This document shows, piece by piece, positions 33,835-43,705 of a stretch of DNA of 64,000 nucleotides. Source of the stretch: Alphaproteobacteria bacterium (GTDB lineage Bacteria; Pseudomonadota; Alphaproteobacteria; UBA9219; RFNS01). Location: the NCBI GenBank assembly GCA_016124955.1, contig WGMR01000007.1, positions 218,103-282,102 of the forward strand, written 5' to 3'. How positions within the stretch are numbered: position 1 is the first letter of the stretch; every line of letters starts with the position of its first letter. Below the pieces are notes generated by a model, which was not told the origin of the DNA, ran no database searches, and worked only from the letters and a program-made list of their open reading frames with translations. A program made the position numbers and the translations under genes.

Positions 33835-34845
33835 ATGGCCAAAACCCATAGAATCATGATTACGGCCGCGCAAGCGGGCGCGCGGCTGGACCGCGCGCTG
33901 CCTGCCTTGATGACCGAGGCGGGGGCCGATATATCGCGCGCGCGGCTCCAGTCGCTTTTGCGCCAGGGTTTGGTGCGCGGGCCTGACGCGAAAGCGGGGG
34001 GCGATGCGCGGGTGAAAGAGGGCGACAGGTATGAAATAACCGTGCCAGCCGCCACCGCCGCCACACCGCGCGCACAAAAAATTGCGCTTTCGATCGTGCA
34101 TGAAGACAGGGACCTGATCGTGATCAACAAACCGGCGGGCATGGTCGTGCACCCGGCCGCGGGCAACCATGAAGGGACGCTCGTCAATGCGCTGCTCGCG
34201 CATTGCGGCGCGAGCCTGAGCGGCATCGGCGGCGTGGCGCGTCCGGGGATTGTACACCGGCTCGATAAGGATACCAGCGGGCTGATGGTCGTGGCCAAGA
34301 ACGATGCCGCGCATCGCGCGCTTTCGGCGCAGTTCGCGGACCGCACACTAAGTCGCACATACAGCGCGCTTGTATGGGGCGTGCCTGCGCCTGCGAAGGG
34401 CGATATCGATGCGCCTGTCGGGCGGCACCGCATCAACCGCAAGAAAATGGCTGTTGTGCGCGGCGCGGGCAGCCGCGCGGCACTAACGCATTATAAGGTG
34501 CTTGAAAGGTTCGCGGATACGGGAGCGCTGGTGGAATGCAGGCTGGCGACCGGACGCACGCATCAAATCCGCGTGCACATGGCGCATATCGGCCACCCGG
34601 TGGCGGGCGATCAGCTTTACGGGCGCAGCCGCCGTGGCAAGGCCGGGGCGGACGCTGCCAGGGCGGCATTGGCGGCGTTCCCGCGCCAGGCTTTGCATGC
34701 CGCTATGCTGCGATTCGTTCATCCGCGCAGCGGCCGGGTGCGGGAATATGCGGCCCCGCTGCCGCCGGATTTTGCCAAGCTTTTGCGGGATTTACGCAAA
34801 GCCGCGCCGCCTGCCGGGGGCCGAAAAAAAGCAGGCAAGAAATAA
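33835..34845 (+). CDS. rluD: RluD-family 23S rRNA pseudouridine synthase
   Basis: RluA/RluD-type pseudouridine synthase that isomerises uridines in 23S rRNA. An N-terminal S4-like domain (RLDRALPALM...LLRQGLVRG) is followed by the catalytic domain with the motif HRLDKDTSGLMVVAK, containing the catalytic Asp, and the later LATGRTHQIRVH. Length about 336 aa fits the family. Start is uncertain: the ATG at 33835 gives MAKTHRIMI and fits other family members; ATGs at 33778 and 33823 are in frame. The exact uridine target (RluD versus RluC/RluA-like) is not certain. It sits upstream of rpoH, as in many alphaproteobacteria. Confidence 0.87.
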   Translation: MAKTHRIMITAAQAGARLDRALPALMTEAGADISRARLQSLLRQGLVRGPDAKAGGDARVKEGDRYEITVPAATAATPRAQKIALSIVHEDRDLIVINKPAGMVVHPAAGNHEGTLVNALLAHCGASLSGIGGVARPGIVHRLDKDTSGLMVVAKNDAAHRALSAQFADRTLSRTYSALVWGVPAPAKGDIDAPVGRHRINRKKMAVVRGAGSRAALTHYKVLERFADTGALVECRLATGRTHQIRVHMAHIGHPVAGDQLYGRSRRGKAGADAARAALAAFPRQALHAAMLRFVHPRSGRVREYAAPLPPDFAKLLRDLRKAAPPAGGRKKAGKK

Positions 34846-34856
34846 GGCCATATTTT

Positions 34857-34920
34857 TGCCGCATCGCCCGGGTTTTTTGGGGCGTGGTTTCCTGCTATCA
34901 CTGGGATAGCAAACGCGGCA
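34857..34920 (+). promoter_or_regulatory. Structured rpoH leader (nested hairpins)
   Basis: TGCTATC (34893-34899) pairs perfectly with GATAGCA (34905-34911) around a 5-base loop, and an outer TGCCGC/GCGGCA pair (34857-34862 with 34915-34920) can enclose it. It lies between rluD and the rpoH ribosome site, which it does not cover. It may be a weak rluD terminator or an rpoH mRNA structure. Confidence 0.35.
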
Positions 34921-34942
34921 TATATTTGCCGGGAACGGAATA

Positions 34943-35893
34943 ATGAACACGCTGGTCGCCCAAACGCCCGCCCCCCGCATGCCGGCCATTTCGCCGGACG
35001 GCAACCTTGCGCGCTATCTGCAGGAAATCCGCAAATTTCCCATTCTGGAAAAACAGGAAGAATACACGCTCGCAAAATCATGGCGCGACAAGGCGGATAC
35101 GCAGGCGGCGCACAAACTCGTTACGTCGCATCTTCGTCTTGTGGCAAAAATCGCCATGGGGTACCGCGGCTACGGGCTGCCGCTGGCGGAGCTGATCGCC
35201 GAAGGCAATCTGGGCATGATGCAGGCGGTCAAGCGCTTCGACCCCGAGCGCGGCTTCCGGCTTTCCACCTACGCGATGTGGTGGATCAGGGCCGCGATCC
35301 AGGAATATATTTTGCATTCCTGGTCGCTCGTGAAAATCGGCACCACCGCGGCGCAGAAGAAGCTGTTTTTCAACCTGCGCCGTTTGAAAAATGAAATGCG
35401 CGCGATCGATGGCGGGGATCTGACTCCGGATCAGGTTGAGAAGATATCGAAAGACCTTGCGGTTTCGGAAACCGAGGTTGTGAATATGAACCGCCGGCTT
35501 GCGGGCGGCGGCGACCGTTCGCTGAACGCGCCCTTGCGCGAAGACGGCGAGGGCGGAGAATGGCAGGATTGGCTGGCGGACGACAGCGCCGATCAGGAAA
35601 CCGTGCTTTCCCAGCGGCAGGAGCTGACGCAGCGCCAGAAGCTGCTCGGCAACGCCATGCAAGCGCTCAATGCCCGCGAACGCGCGATTATCGAAGCGCG
35701 GCGACTGAGCGAGAGCCCCGCCACGCTCGAAGACCTTTCGCAGAAATTCGGCGTCAGCCGCGAACGGGTACGGCAGATCGAGGGACGCGCGTACGAAAAG
35801 CTTGAAAAGAGCATCAAAATGGAAGCCCGCAGGCAGGGCATGATCGACGGAAGCGAAGGCATCGTGATCGAAGGCAGCGCGCGCCGCGAATAG
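34943..35893 (+). CDS. rpoH: RNA polymerase heat-shock sigma factor RpoH (sigma-32)
   Basis: A 316-aa sigma-70-family factor of the heat-shock group. Region 2 contains ELIAEGNLGMMQAVKRFDPERGFRLSTYAMWWIRAAIQEYIL; the RpoH box QKKLFFNLRRLK is at residues 138-149, which identifies it as RpoH. Region 4 ends with VSRERVRQIEGRAYEKLEKSI. It directs transcription of chaperone and protease genes; ftsH in this window is a typical target in other bacteria. Alphaproteobacteria often have more than one RpoH; I cannot tell which paralogue this is. Confidence 0.95.
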   Translation: MNTLVAQTPAPRMPAISPDGNLARYLQEIRKFPILEKQEEYTLAKSWRDKADTQAAHKLVTSHLRLVAKIAMGYRGYGLPLAELIAEGNLGMMQAVKRFDPERGFRLSTYAMWWIRAAIQEYILHSWSLVKIGTTAAQKKLFFNLRRLKNEMRAIDGGDLTPDQVEKISKDLAVSETEVVNMNRRLAGGGDRSLNAPLREDGEGGEWQDWLADDSADQETVLSQRQELTQRQKLLGNAMQALNARERAIIEARRLSESPATLEDLSQKFGVSRERVRQIEGRAYEKLEKSIKMEARRQGMIDGSEGIVIEGSARRE

Positions 35894-35907
35894 CAGTCAG
35901 TAACGAT

Positions 35908-36405
35908 TTATCCGTTATTCTGTTCGCCGCCCACATCGGCGCCCCAAATTTTCTTTACCGTTTCCTGATTGGCCTTCAGGATCTTGATGCGGCTTTCGGC
36001 ATGCACCGACATAAGGCTCGCGATCATCGCGGGTACGGTCGCATAGATCGCCCAGCCCACGCCCGCCGCGCCATACATGATCAGCCAGTTAAGCGGCTGC
36101 CCCAGAATGGTGAAGGCGCTGTCGAAGCTGTGGCCCATTTTCCACAATTCGATCACCAGCGGCGCGACCCCGGCCGCGTTCATGGCGCTGACGGTGATGC
36201 CGGCGGCCTTTTCCTTATCGCGGTCGCTGATCAGGCATACGAGCGCCGGCAGCATGCCGGGTATGATGATGCATGCCGATGGCGCGAGGATTGCGAGCAT
36301 CACGCACACCAGCATGATCAGCCCGACCGGGCCGCTGCCTTTTTTCTTGGTCCCTGTGGCGCCCGCCGCCGCGGCCGCTGGTGCCTTGCCCTTAGCTTTT
36401 GCCAT
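35908..36405 (-). CDS. Unknown multi-span membrane protein
   Basis: A 165-aa protein with a basic, Ala-rich cytoplasmic N-terminus and hydrophobic segments at about residues 28-62 (probably two spans) and 100-128. A charged C-terminal helix follows (HAESRIKILKANQETVKKIWG). It lies 24 bp downstream of the pseudokinase gene on the same strand, so the pair is probably one operon. It is convergent with rpoH. No family recognised. Confidence 0.7.
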   Translation of the reverse strand: MAKAKGKAPAAAAAGATGTKKKGSGPVGLIMLVCVMLAILAPSACIIIPGMLPALVCLISDRDKEKAAGITVSAMNAAGVAPLVIELWKMGHSFDSAFTILGQPLNWLIMYGAAGVGWAIYATVPAMIASLMSVHAESRIKILKANQETVKKIWGADVGGEQNNG

Positions 36406-36429
36406 TTCGTTCCCCCTTCATGCGCACGC

Positions 36430-38466
36430 CTAGCTATTGAAGGCGCGAAAAATATTGATGATCAGCATGCCCACCGCAATCAGGCAGGCAACATAGGTTG
36501 CGGCAGGCCGGCCATATTTGTCGGCCGTTTCCTTGTGATTTTTAATCTGGCGCTCAAGGGTGCGAATTTCGCGCGCCGCGGCGGCATGCAGCAAAGACGC
36601 GGCTTCAAATTCCTGTTCGTCCTTCTGCACCATGCGCGGATCATCGACCAGTTTGGCGAGCATCGCGAAGCTTCCGCGCTCGGCCGCAAGCTTTAGCTGC
36701 TCGCGCAGGGTTTCCTGCAGCTGGCGGTTATGGAAGCGGTGCACAACCGGTTCGGCCAGCGGGTAGATCCATTGGCTCAGGCCCGGCAGCCGTTCGGGGC
36801 CGTAGCGGCTTTGCATGTCGGCGAACAGATTGATCAGGGCCAGCCCGCGCTGCTGCGGATTATCCGACATACCGAGCGGGGCGAAGGTGCGATCGGTTTT
36901 ACGCGCACGCACGATGCACCATGCGGCGATGTGCCTGTCCATCGGTTCGCGCGGCCGCGCGGAGCTGCGGGATATGCTTTCGAGAGCGGGCAGAAGCTCC
37001 TTCGGCGCCAGCACATATTGCGAAAGAATCATGGGGCTGAGGCAGGGCAAGGCGGGGTTCAATTCATAGGCGGCACGCTCGACCCCGCTGCCGTATGAAT
37101 TTTTCTCGATATGCGGTTTTACCTTTTCGATCGATTGCGAAAGCGGCACCAGTTCGGTCTTCGCTTCTTTCTGCAAATTGACCCAGAAGGTCGCGAGCTG
37201 ATTGCCGATAATTTCCCCAAGCACCTGTACGTTGCCGTTCGTGCGCACGGCGTCGGCGAGCGCCGAGGCGATGCCGCCCGGCATGACATTGACGCCCCGG
37301 TACATGATGGGCGCAATCGGATCAAGCGCCATGGACACGTGTGTGACCAAAAGATCTTCGTAGCGCGGGGTCTTGCCCTTGGCCTTGACGGTTTCGAGCG
37401 CGAAAGCGAGATCGTCCGCGCGCGCTTCGTCGCCCAGGCTGCGGCGCAGCCAGCTATCGAGCGCATCGGTTTCCAGCACCTTGACGGCGGCGGCGATATT
37501 CTGGGTCATGGCGCGGGCGATGGTCTTGGCTTGCGAATATTCCTTGTCGGCGAAGGTGAAGCTGCGCGTGGATTTGCGGCCAAACTCGGCCGGCTTGGGG
37601 GTCAGCCGCCGCCCATTGACCCATTGTTCAAGGTCTTCGATATCCCAGCGTGCGCGCGGGTCGTCGGCCAGCAGACCGCGCAAAAGTTCGGTCAGCGAAC
37701 TGGTCAGGCGGACATTGCCCATGAAGCTGTTGAACGAACCGCGCTCCAGCTTCATCCTCAGCATGGTCTGGTCATCGAGCTGGCGCATCGGATTTTGCCC
37801 CAGCGTCATCAACGCCGCGCATACGCCAAGCCCGTACATGTCGTCACAGGTCTGGGCCGGGCCGCGGTTGGGGGGCGGGCACACCGCCCGTTCGGGCGAT
37901 TCAAACAGCAGCGGCTGCCCGATGCCGCTGGGCACCGAAAGACATTCGCCCAGTTGCGGCGGTGTGCTGCCGCCTTCCTGCCAATAAATGTTGGTCAGCC
38001 GCACCGCGCCGTGGGCCGTGCCTGCCGCTTCGATATCGCTCAGCGCGCTTGTCAGCGGCGCGACGAACTGGCGGCCGACTATATCTTCGTGCAAAGGCTG
38101 GCGCACGCTTTGCAGATCTGTGTAATAGCGCGGCGCAGCCGGGCGTTCGGTCACGAAAGCGTAATAGCGCTTGCCGTCGGGCCACTGCACGACCTGCCCG
38201 TCAATGTTCTTGATGAAGGAGCGGTTGTCGATGGCGCGCAGCATTTGCGCGATATCGCTGCGGGCGGGATAACCGCTGTTGCAGATGTAGCCCAAAAGAT
38301 CAGCCCGGCTTGACCCTTTGAGCCGGGCGGCGAAAGCCGGGCCGCCCGTGCTATCGTGCAGCGGCTGGGGGTAGGAGGGCAATATTTCGCATTTAACGCC
38401 GAGAGCGACCTTGTCGCTGGCGTCTGTAATGGTTGGTACGTCGTCAATAGCGTCGCTAGGCGCCAT
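36430..38466 (-). CDS. Tail-anchored pseudokinase-like protein
   Basis: A 678-aa protein. Residues about 90-290 carry the skeleton of a Ser/Thr protein-kinase C-lobe: AHGAVRLTNIYW (151-162) in place of HRDLKPxNIL, with Ala154 where the catalytic Asp should be; LGE (172-174) in place of DFG; SPER (190-193) like APE; CDDMYGLGVCAALMTLGQNP like the D-x-Y/W-S-L-G helix; and DDPRARWDIEDLEQW like subdomain XI. The catalytic and metal-binding Asp residues are therefore missing. A long helical region follows, then a single C-terminal membrane segment (about 655-675). It is probably a cytoplasmic scaffold or sensor fixed to the inner membrane; its partner may be the 165-aa membrane protein encoded next. 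Confidence 0.72.
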   Translation of the reverse strand: MAPSDAIDDVPTITDASDKVALGVKCEILPSYPQPLHDSTGGPAFAARLKGSSRADLLGYICNSGYPARSDIAQMLRAIDNRSFIKNIDGQVVQWPDGKRYYAFVTERPAAPRYYTDLQSVRQPLHEDIVGRQFVAPLTSALSDIEAAGTAHGAVRLTNIYWQEGGSTPPQLGECLSVPSGIGQPLLFESPERAVCPPPNRGPAQTCDDMYGLGVCAALMTLGQNPMRQLDDQTMLRMKLERGSFNSFMGNVRLTSSLTELLRGLLADDPRARWDIEDLEQWVNGRRLTPKPAEFGRKSTRSFTFADKEYSQAKTIARAMTQNIAAAVKVLETDALDSWLRRSLGDEARADDLAFALETVKAKGKTPRYEDLLVTHVSMALDPIAPIMYRGVNVMPGGIASALADAVRTNGNVQVLGEIIGNQLATFWVNLQKEAKTELVPLSQSIEKVKPHIEKNSYGSGVERAAYELNPALPCLSPMILSQYVLAPKELLPALESISRSSARPREPMDRHIAAWCIVRARKTDRTFAPLGMSDNPQQRGLALINLFADMQSRYGPERLPGLSQWIYPLAEPVVHRFHNRQLQETLREQLKLAAERGSFAMLAKLVDDPRMVQKDEQEFEAASLLHAAAAREIRTLERQIKNHKETADKYGRPAATYVACLIAVGMLIINIFRAFNS

Positions 38467-38557
38467 AGCCGTTATCCTGCGCTATAGGCCACCGGGAATG
38501 GTGATTCGCTAAAAGTTACGTGATTTCCGGGCCTTGGGCTAGGGCCGAAGGGCCACA

Positions 38558-39850
38558 TCAATCCGCAAAAGGGTCCTGCATAAGGATCGTGTCGTCACGC
38601 TCGGGGCTGGTGGAAAGCAGCGTAACCGGGGCTTCGATCAGTTCTTCGATACGGCGGACGTATTTAACCGCGCTTGCGGGCAAATCGGCCCATGAACGGG
38701 CGCCGCGGGTGGTTTCCCGCCATCCGGCATGGGTTTCATAGACCGGCTCGACCTCTTCCTGCGCATGGGCGGCGGCGGGCAGGTAATCGATCTGCTGGCC
38801 GCGCCAGCGGTAGCCGGTACAGATTTTCAGCTCGGGCATTTCATCGAGCACGTCAAGCTTGGTCAGGGCGATGCCGTCGATCCCGCCCAGCTTTACCGCC
38901 TGGCGCACCAACACGGCATCGAACCAGCCGCAGCGGCGCTTGCGGCCCGTGACCACGCCGAATTCCTTGCCGACGCGGCCCAGATGCTCGCCCACCTCAC
39001 CCATATCCTCGGTCGGGAAGGGGCCGGTGCCCACCCGCGTCGTATAGGCCTTGCAGATGCCCAGAATACGGCCCAGACCGCGCAGCGCCATGCCCGACCC
39101 GCTGGCAGCCGCAGCCGCCACGGTGTTGCTGGAGGTTACGTAGGGGTACGTGCCGTGGTCGATATCGAGCATGGCGCCCTGCGCGCCTTCGAACAGAATG
39201 CGTTTGCCTTGTTTGCGGGCATCATCGAGCAACCGCCAGACCGGGGCGGCGTAGGGCACGATCTTGGGCGTGATTTCGGCCAGTTCGGATTCCAGTGTTG
39301 CGACATCGAACAGTTCGGCCCCGAAATGAGCCAGGGCGATGTTGTGGTGTTCGACCAGTTCGCGCAGCTTGCGGCGGACGGTTTCCGGGTCAGCCAGGTC
39401 GCAAAGGCGCAGCGCCCGGCGCGCCACCTTGTCTTCATAGGCGGGGCCGATGCCGCGGCCGGTGGTGCCGATCTTGCGGTCGCCCTTCGCGTTTTCGCGC
39501 GCCTTATCAACCGCGGCATGCAGCGGCAAAATCAGCGGCGCATTTTCCGCGACGCGCAACGTTTCGGGCGTGATACGCACGCCTTTGGCGGCGATCTTGG
39601 AAATTTCTTCAAGCAGTGCCCACGGGTTCACGACCACGCCATTGCCGATCAGCGAAAGCTTGCCTCCCCGCACCACGCCCGAAGGCAGCAGGCTGAGCTT
39701 GTATTCGGTGCCGTCGATGACCAGCGTGTGGCCGGCATTGTGGCCGCCCTGAAAACGCACGACGACATCGGCGCGGCTCGAAAGCCAATCGACGATCTTG
39801 CCCTTGCCCTCGTCGCCCCATTGGGCGCCAACCACCACGACATTGCTCAT
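38558..39850 (-). CDS. purA: Adenylosuccinate synthetase
   Basis: Converts IMP and aspartate to adenylosuccinate with GTP, the first committed step of AMP synthesis. The ATG at 39850 begins [18 protein letters not shown], the hallmark GTP-binding loop (GDEGKGK); an upstream in-frame ATG adds 11 residues not found in the family. Other motifs: [46 protein letters not shown] and [11 protein letters not shown]. 430 aa, the normal length. Confidence 0.97.
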   Translation of the reverse strand: MSNVVVVGAQWGDEGKGKIVDWLSSRADVVVRFQGGHNAGHTLVIDGTEYKLSLLPSGVVRGGKLSLIGNGVVVNPWALLEEISKIAAKGVRITPETLRVAENAPLILPLHAAVDKARENAKGDRKIGTTGRGIGPAYEDKVARRALRLCDLADPETVRRKLRELVEHHNIALAHFGAELFDVATLESELAEITPKIVPYAAPVWRLLDDARKQGKRILFEGAQGAMLDIDHGTYPYVTSSNTVAAAAASGSGMALRGLGRILGICKAYTTRVGTGPFPTEDMGEVGEHLGRVGKEFGVVTGRKRRCGWFDAVLVRQAVKLGGIDGIALTKLDVLDEMPELKICTGYRWRGQQIDYLPAAAHAQEEVEPVYETHAGWRETTRGARSWADLPASAVKYVRRIEELIEAPVTLLSTSPERDDTILMQDPFAD

Positions 39851-40037
39851 GAAACTTTTTCCTTTCCGGCACGGCCCGAACAAGGCGCGGCTGAACGCCG
39901 CGCTTGCATGGCCGCAAGCGGGTCAAACCCGGTTCAATTGGACGCTATGCGATGGAAAGCTATCAGAAAAAAACCGCGGGGGGGAGGGGGAAAAACGCTG
40001 CCCTTGGTAAAAAATATCAACAATAACAATATCTTGA

Positions 40038-40634
40038 TTATTGGCCTGACTCTGGCTTTTCCGTGCCCTTTTCCTCGCCCGGCAGGCTTTCCGAAAGCCA
40101 GTCCCGCCAGGCCTCAAGATGCTGGCGCGCAAGCGGCCGCCGCGATGTGAAACTTGTGGCCTGCGCGCCCGCTTCTTTTTCGGTCTGGCGCACGAGCACG
40201 CCCTGCAGCGGCCCGACGCGCTTGCCCAGATCCCACAGCCTGTCGCTGGTGTCCTGCGCGACGCCGCGCCAGTAAAGGATCTGGTCGCGGCTTTTGCTTA
40301 CGGTGTCCTTCAGGCGGCGAACCTGTTCCTGCCACTGGCGGATTTCATCTTCCTGTTGCACGGAAATATCCTGCAACGCTTCGAACTGGTGCTGCAGCGC
40401 GTTCAGGCGCTGTTCGAGCTGCGCTTGCGTAAGGCCGAGCGCGCGCAAATGTTGCGGGTTTGCTGCGCCCGCGCCCGCGCTGTTGGCGGCTTTATGGGTG
40501 AGATCGGAGAAATTGAGGCCTTCGCGGGCGAGGATTTTCTTGGCGAGGCGCAGGGCGGTGCCCGCTTCCCCCTCTTGCGAGGAATCGATCAAGGCCAGAA
40601 CCTTGGCCAGCCGCTCGGCGTTGCGCGCATCCAT
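40038..40634 (-). CDS. DUF2786-like coiled-coil protein
   Basis: 198 aa. The first 40 residues (ERLAKVLALIDSSQEGEAGTA...) match the pattern of the DUF2786 N-terminal helical module found in many bacterial and phage proteins. Residues 65-125 form a Gln/Glu-rich coiled coil with LEQRLNALQHQFEALQ. No membrane segment or catalytic motif. It stands alone between purA and serA, on their strand. Function unknown. Confidence 0.7.
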   Translation of the reverse strand: MDARNAERLAKVLALIDSSQEGEAGTALRLAKKILAREGLNFSDLTHKAANSAGAGAANPQHLRALGLTQAQLEQRLNALQHQFEALQDISVQQEDEIRQWQEQVRRLKDTVSKSRDQILYWRGVAQDTSDRLWDLGKRVGPLQGVLVRQTEKEAGAQATSFTSRRPLARQHLEAWRDWLSESLPGEEKGTEKPESGQ

Positions 40635-40769
40635 AGATTCGGCGTATCACGGAAGAATCTGATTTGCCTAGGGTTGTCACGCGCAACGCGCGAAAAAACC
40701 GCGATCCGCGCCGCGACTGTGGCGCAAAAGACTCAATGGCTGTTGCGGCCGGGACTCAGGCCGGTGCGA

Positions 40770-42350
40770 TCAGGCGAAGTTCAATACCTTGGCCTTGACG
40801 ACGCCGGGAAGAGCGGAAATCTCCTTCAGCAGCGTATCATCGATCGCGCTATCGATCGCGATGAGCGACATCGCCTGCCCGGCCTTCTGGTTGCGACCAA
40901 GATTGAAGTTGGCGATGTTGATATTGGCCTTGCCGAGCGCGGTGCCAAGCCTGCCGATAAAACCGGGCTTGTCCTCGTTATTGATGAACAGCATGCGCGG
41001 CGTCAATTCGGCTTCGATCACGATTTTATCGACCCGGCAGATGCGCGGCTTGGCGCCCGCCAGCAGCGTGCCGACCACGCGATGCTCGCCCTTGTCGGTT
41101 TCGATGACGACGCGGATCAGTGTCTGGTAGCCTTCCGAAATCTCGCGCTTGGTTTCCGAAACCGTGATGTTGCGTTCGCGCGCGATCACGGGGGCGTTGA
41201 TCATGTTGACGCTTTCCAGAAGCGGCTTGAGCAGGCCCATCAGTACGATGCCGGTCAGCGGCTTGGTGTTCAGCTCCGCCACCTGGCCTTCATATTCGAC
41301 GGTGGCCGATTTGATGCCGTCCGCCACCGTTTGCCCGGCGAAGCTGCCGAGCTGTTCGGCCAGCTTCATGTAGGGCTGGAGCTTCGGCGCATCTTCGGCC
41401 GAAACCGAAGGCATGTTAAGCGCGTTGGTCACTGCGCCGGTGAGCAGGAAATCGGCCATTTGCTCGGCCACCTGCAACGCAACGTTTTCCTGTGCTTCGT
41501 TGGTGGCAGCGCCAAGATGCGGCGTGCAGACCACGTTTTCCATGCCAAAGAGAACATTGTTTTTGGCCGGTTCTTCCGCGAACACATCGAACGCCGCACC
41601 GCCCACCTGACCGCTTTCGAGCGCGGCCTTAAGATCAGCTTCGATAACCAGCCCGCCGCGCGCGCAATTGATGATACGAACGCCCTTCTTGCAATTTGCG
41701 AGCGCCTTGGCATCGAGGATGCCGCGTGTCTTGTCGGTCAACGGCGTATGCAGCGTGATGAAGTCGCTGCGCGCAAGCAGCGCATCAAGCTCGACCTTCT
41801 CGACCCCGATCTGCTTGGCGCGGTCGGCCGACAGGAACGGATCGAACGCGATCACCTTCATTTTGAGCCCGAGCGCGCGGTCGGCGACGATGGCGCCGAT
41901 ATTGCCGCAGCCGATCACGCCCAGCACCTTGCCCGAAAGCTCGACGCCCATAAAACGCTTCTTTTCCCATTTGCCGGCCTGGGTCGAAATGTCGGCGGCG
42001 GGAATCTGGCGGGCGAGCGCGAACATCATGGCGATCGCATGCTCCGCCGTGGTGATGGAATTGCCGAACGGCGTATTCATGACGCAAACGCCACGCGCGG
42101 TGGCGGCGGGGACATCGACGTTATCAACCCCGATACCGGCGCGGCCAACAACCTTGAGCCGCGGCGCGGCCGCCAGCAATTCCTTCGTGACCTTGGTGCT
42201 CGAGCGAATGGCGAGGCCGTCATAATCGGCGATGATCTTGATCAGCTCGTCGGCCTTGATGCCTTCGCGTTCATCGACCTCGACTCCGCGTTCCTTGAAG
42301 ATTTTTACGGCGGCGGGTGAAAGGGCGTCGGGGATAAGGACTTTGGGCAT
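40770..42350 (-). CDS. serA: D-3-phosphoglycerate dehydrogenase
   Basis: First enzyme of serine synthesis, oxidising 3-phosphoglycerate with NAD. The ATG at 42350 gives MPKVLIPDALS and 526 aa, the long form with an extra domain before a C-terminal ACT domain. The NAD-binding Rossmann motif is VLGVIGCGNIGAIVADRA; the catalytic Arg is in INCARGGLV and the His in CTPHLGAATNEA. The ACT domain at about 455-526 (MLFINNEDKPGFIGRLG) is the usual site for serine feedback. serC lies 56 bp upstream on the same strand, so the two form a serine operon. Confidence 0.97.
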   Translation of the reverse strand: MPKVLIPDALSPAAVKIFKERGVEVDEREGIKADELIKIIADYDGLAIRSSTKVTKELLAAAPRLKVVGRAGIGVDNVDVPAATARGVCVMNTPFGNSITTAEHAIAMMFALARQIPAADISTQAGKWEKKRFMGVELSGKVLGVIGCGNIGAIVADRALGLKMKVIAFDPFLSADRAKQIGVEKVELDALLARSDFITLHTPLTDKTRGILDAKALANCKKGVRIINCARGGLVIEADLKAALESGQVGGAAFDVFAEEPAKNNVLFGMENVVCTPHLGAATNEAQENVALQVAEQMADFLLTGAVTNALNMPSVSAEDAPKLQPYMKLAEQLGSFAGQTVADGIKSATVEYEGQVAELNTKPLTGIVLMGLLKPLLESVNMINAPVIARERNITVSETKREISEGYQTLIRVVIETDKGEHRVVGTLLAGAKPRICRVDKIVIEAELTPRMLFINNEDKPGFIGRLGTALGKANINIANFNLGRNQKAGQAMSLIAIDSAIDDTLLKEISALPGVVKAKVLNFA

Positions 42351-42406
42351 GGTCTGTTCTTTCAAAAAAGAGGGATGATGGAAAAGAGGCGCGAACGGCG
42401 CGGGTT

Positions 42407-43612
42407 TCAGGCCGCGGCCTTCAACGTCGCCAGCGTTTGGGCATAGGCCCAACCGATCCAGGGCAGCAGCGCCGCCACATCATCGGGATCGACCGTGCCG
42501 CCGCACCAAAGACGCAGCCCCGGCGGCGCGTCGCGATGGCCGTTGATATCGTGGGCCACGCCTTCCTTATCGAGCAACGCGCCGAGCTTTTTCACGAAAT
42601 CCCACTGCGCTTCGACCGGCTGGCCGGTGATGGCGGGGTCCGCGAATTTGAGCGTGACCGAGGTTGTCGAACGCGCGCGCGGATCGCCGCACATATATTC
42701 GATCCATGGCGTGGCCGCGACCCAGGCCTCGATCGCCTTGCAGCTGGCGGCCGTGCGCTTCATCAGCGCGGGGCGGCCGCCGATGCCGTGGGCCCATTTC
42801 AACGCGTCGATCACATCCTCGATGCACAGCATCGAGATCGTGTTGATGGTTTCGCCCTTGAAGATACCCAGATTGACCTTGCCGTCCTTGGTCATGCGGA
42901 ACAGCTTGGGCAATGGCCATGCGGGCTTGTAGCTTTCAAGCCGTTCGACCGCGCGCGGCGAAAGGATAAGGATGCCGTGCGCGGCTTCGCCGCCCAGCAC
43001 CTTTTGCCACGAATAGGTGACGACATCGAGCTTGGACCAATCCATATCCATCGCCAGAACGGCGGAGGTGGCATCGCAGATCGTCAGGCCCTTGCGATCA
43101 GCCGGGATCCATTCGGCATCCGGCACGCAAACGCCGGCCGTGGTGCCGTTCCATGTGAACACCACGTCATGGTCGCAATCGACCTTCGCAAGATCGGGCA
43201 GCGTGCCATGTTCGGTCTTGAAGGTGCGGACGTTTTCAAGTTTGAGCTGCTTGGTGATATCGGTCAGCCATGTGGCGCCGAAAACATCCCACGCCAGCAC
43301 ATCGACCGGACGCGGGCCCAGCATCGACCACAGCGCCATTTCCACGGCGCCGGTGTTGGAAGCGGGCACAATGCCGATCAGGTAATCATCGGGCAGTCCG
43401 AGCAGCTTGCGCGAAAGGTCAATCGCCTCGGCGATGCGTTCCTTGCACGGCTTGGCGCGGTGCGAACGGCCGAGCAGCGCGCCTTTCAGCGCATCGATGG
43501 TCCAGCCGGGCCGCTTGGCGGCGGGGCCGGATGAAAAGCAGGGATTTTTGGGGCGAAGGGTGGGTTTCGCAGTGTTTGAAGGCGTCTGCGCCGCCTGTTG
43601 CTGTAAAGGCAT
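42407..43612 (-). CDS. serC: Phosphoserine aminotransferase
   Basis: PLP-dependent enzyme converting 3-phosphohydroxypyruvate to phosphoserine with glutamate, the step after SerA. 401 aa from the ATG at 43612 ([11 protein letters not shown]); earlier in-frame starts extend into non-conserved sequence. Motifs: [21 protein letters not shown] near the start, the substrate loop [18 protein letters not shown], and the PLP lysine in [15 protein letters not shown]. It belongs to the form common in alphaproteobacteria, longer than E. coli SerC (about 362 aa). Confidence 0.95.
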   Translation of the reverse strand: MPLQQQAAQTPSNTAKPTLRPKNPCFSSGPAAKRPGWTIDALKGALLGRSHRAKPCKERIAEAIDLSRKLLGLPDDYLIGIVPASNTGAVEMALWSMLGPRPVDVLAWDVFGATWLTDITKQLKLENVRTFKTEHGTLPDLAKVDCDHDVVFTWNGTTAGVCVPDAEWIPADRKGLTICDATSAVLAMDMDWSKLDVVTYSWQKVLGGEAAHGILILSPRAVERLESYKPAWPLPKLFRMTKDGKVNLGIFKGETINTISMLCIEDVIDALKWAHGIGGRPALMKRTAASCKAIEAWVAATPWIEYMCGDPRARSTTSVTLKFADPAITGQPVEAQWDFVKKLGALLDKEGVAHDINGHRDAPPGLRLWCGGTVDPDDVAALLPWIGWAYAQTLATLKAAA

Positions 43613-43705
43613 TGAAAATACTCGCGTACTGTTACGGCTCGTTGGGGAGCCGCGGCCCACCGACTTTCTACGCCCAAATACGGCGCTAATCAACGGCGGA
43701 AAAAC

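Noticed and set aside
38729-40150. Plus-strand open frame of 473 codons opposite purA
   Set aside because: purA is unmistakable on the other strand and the frame has no independent support.
40119-42320. Plus-strand open frame of 733 codons opposite serA and the DUF2786-like gene
   Set aside because: It covers two real minus-strand genes, has no ribosome site or motifs and shows shadow-frame composition.
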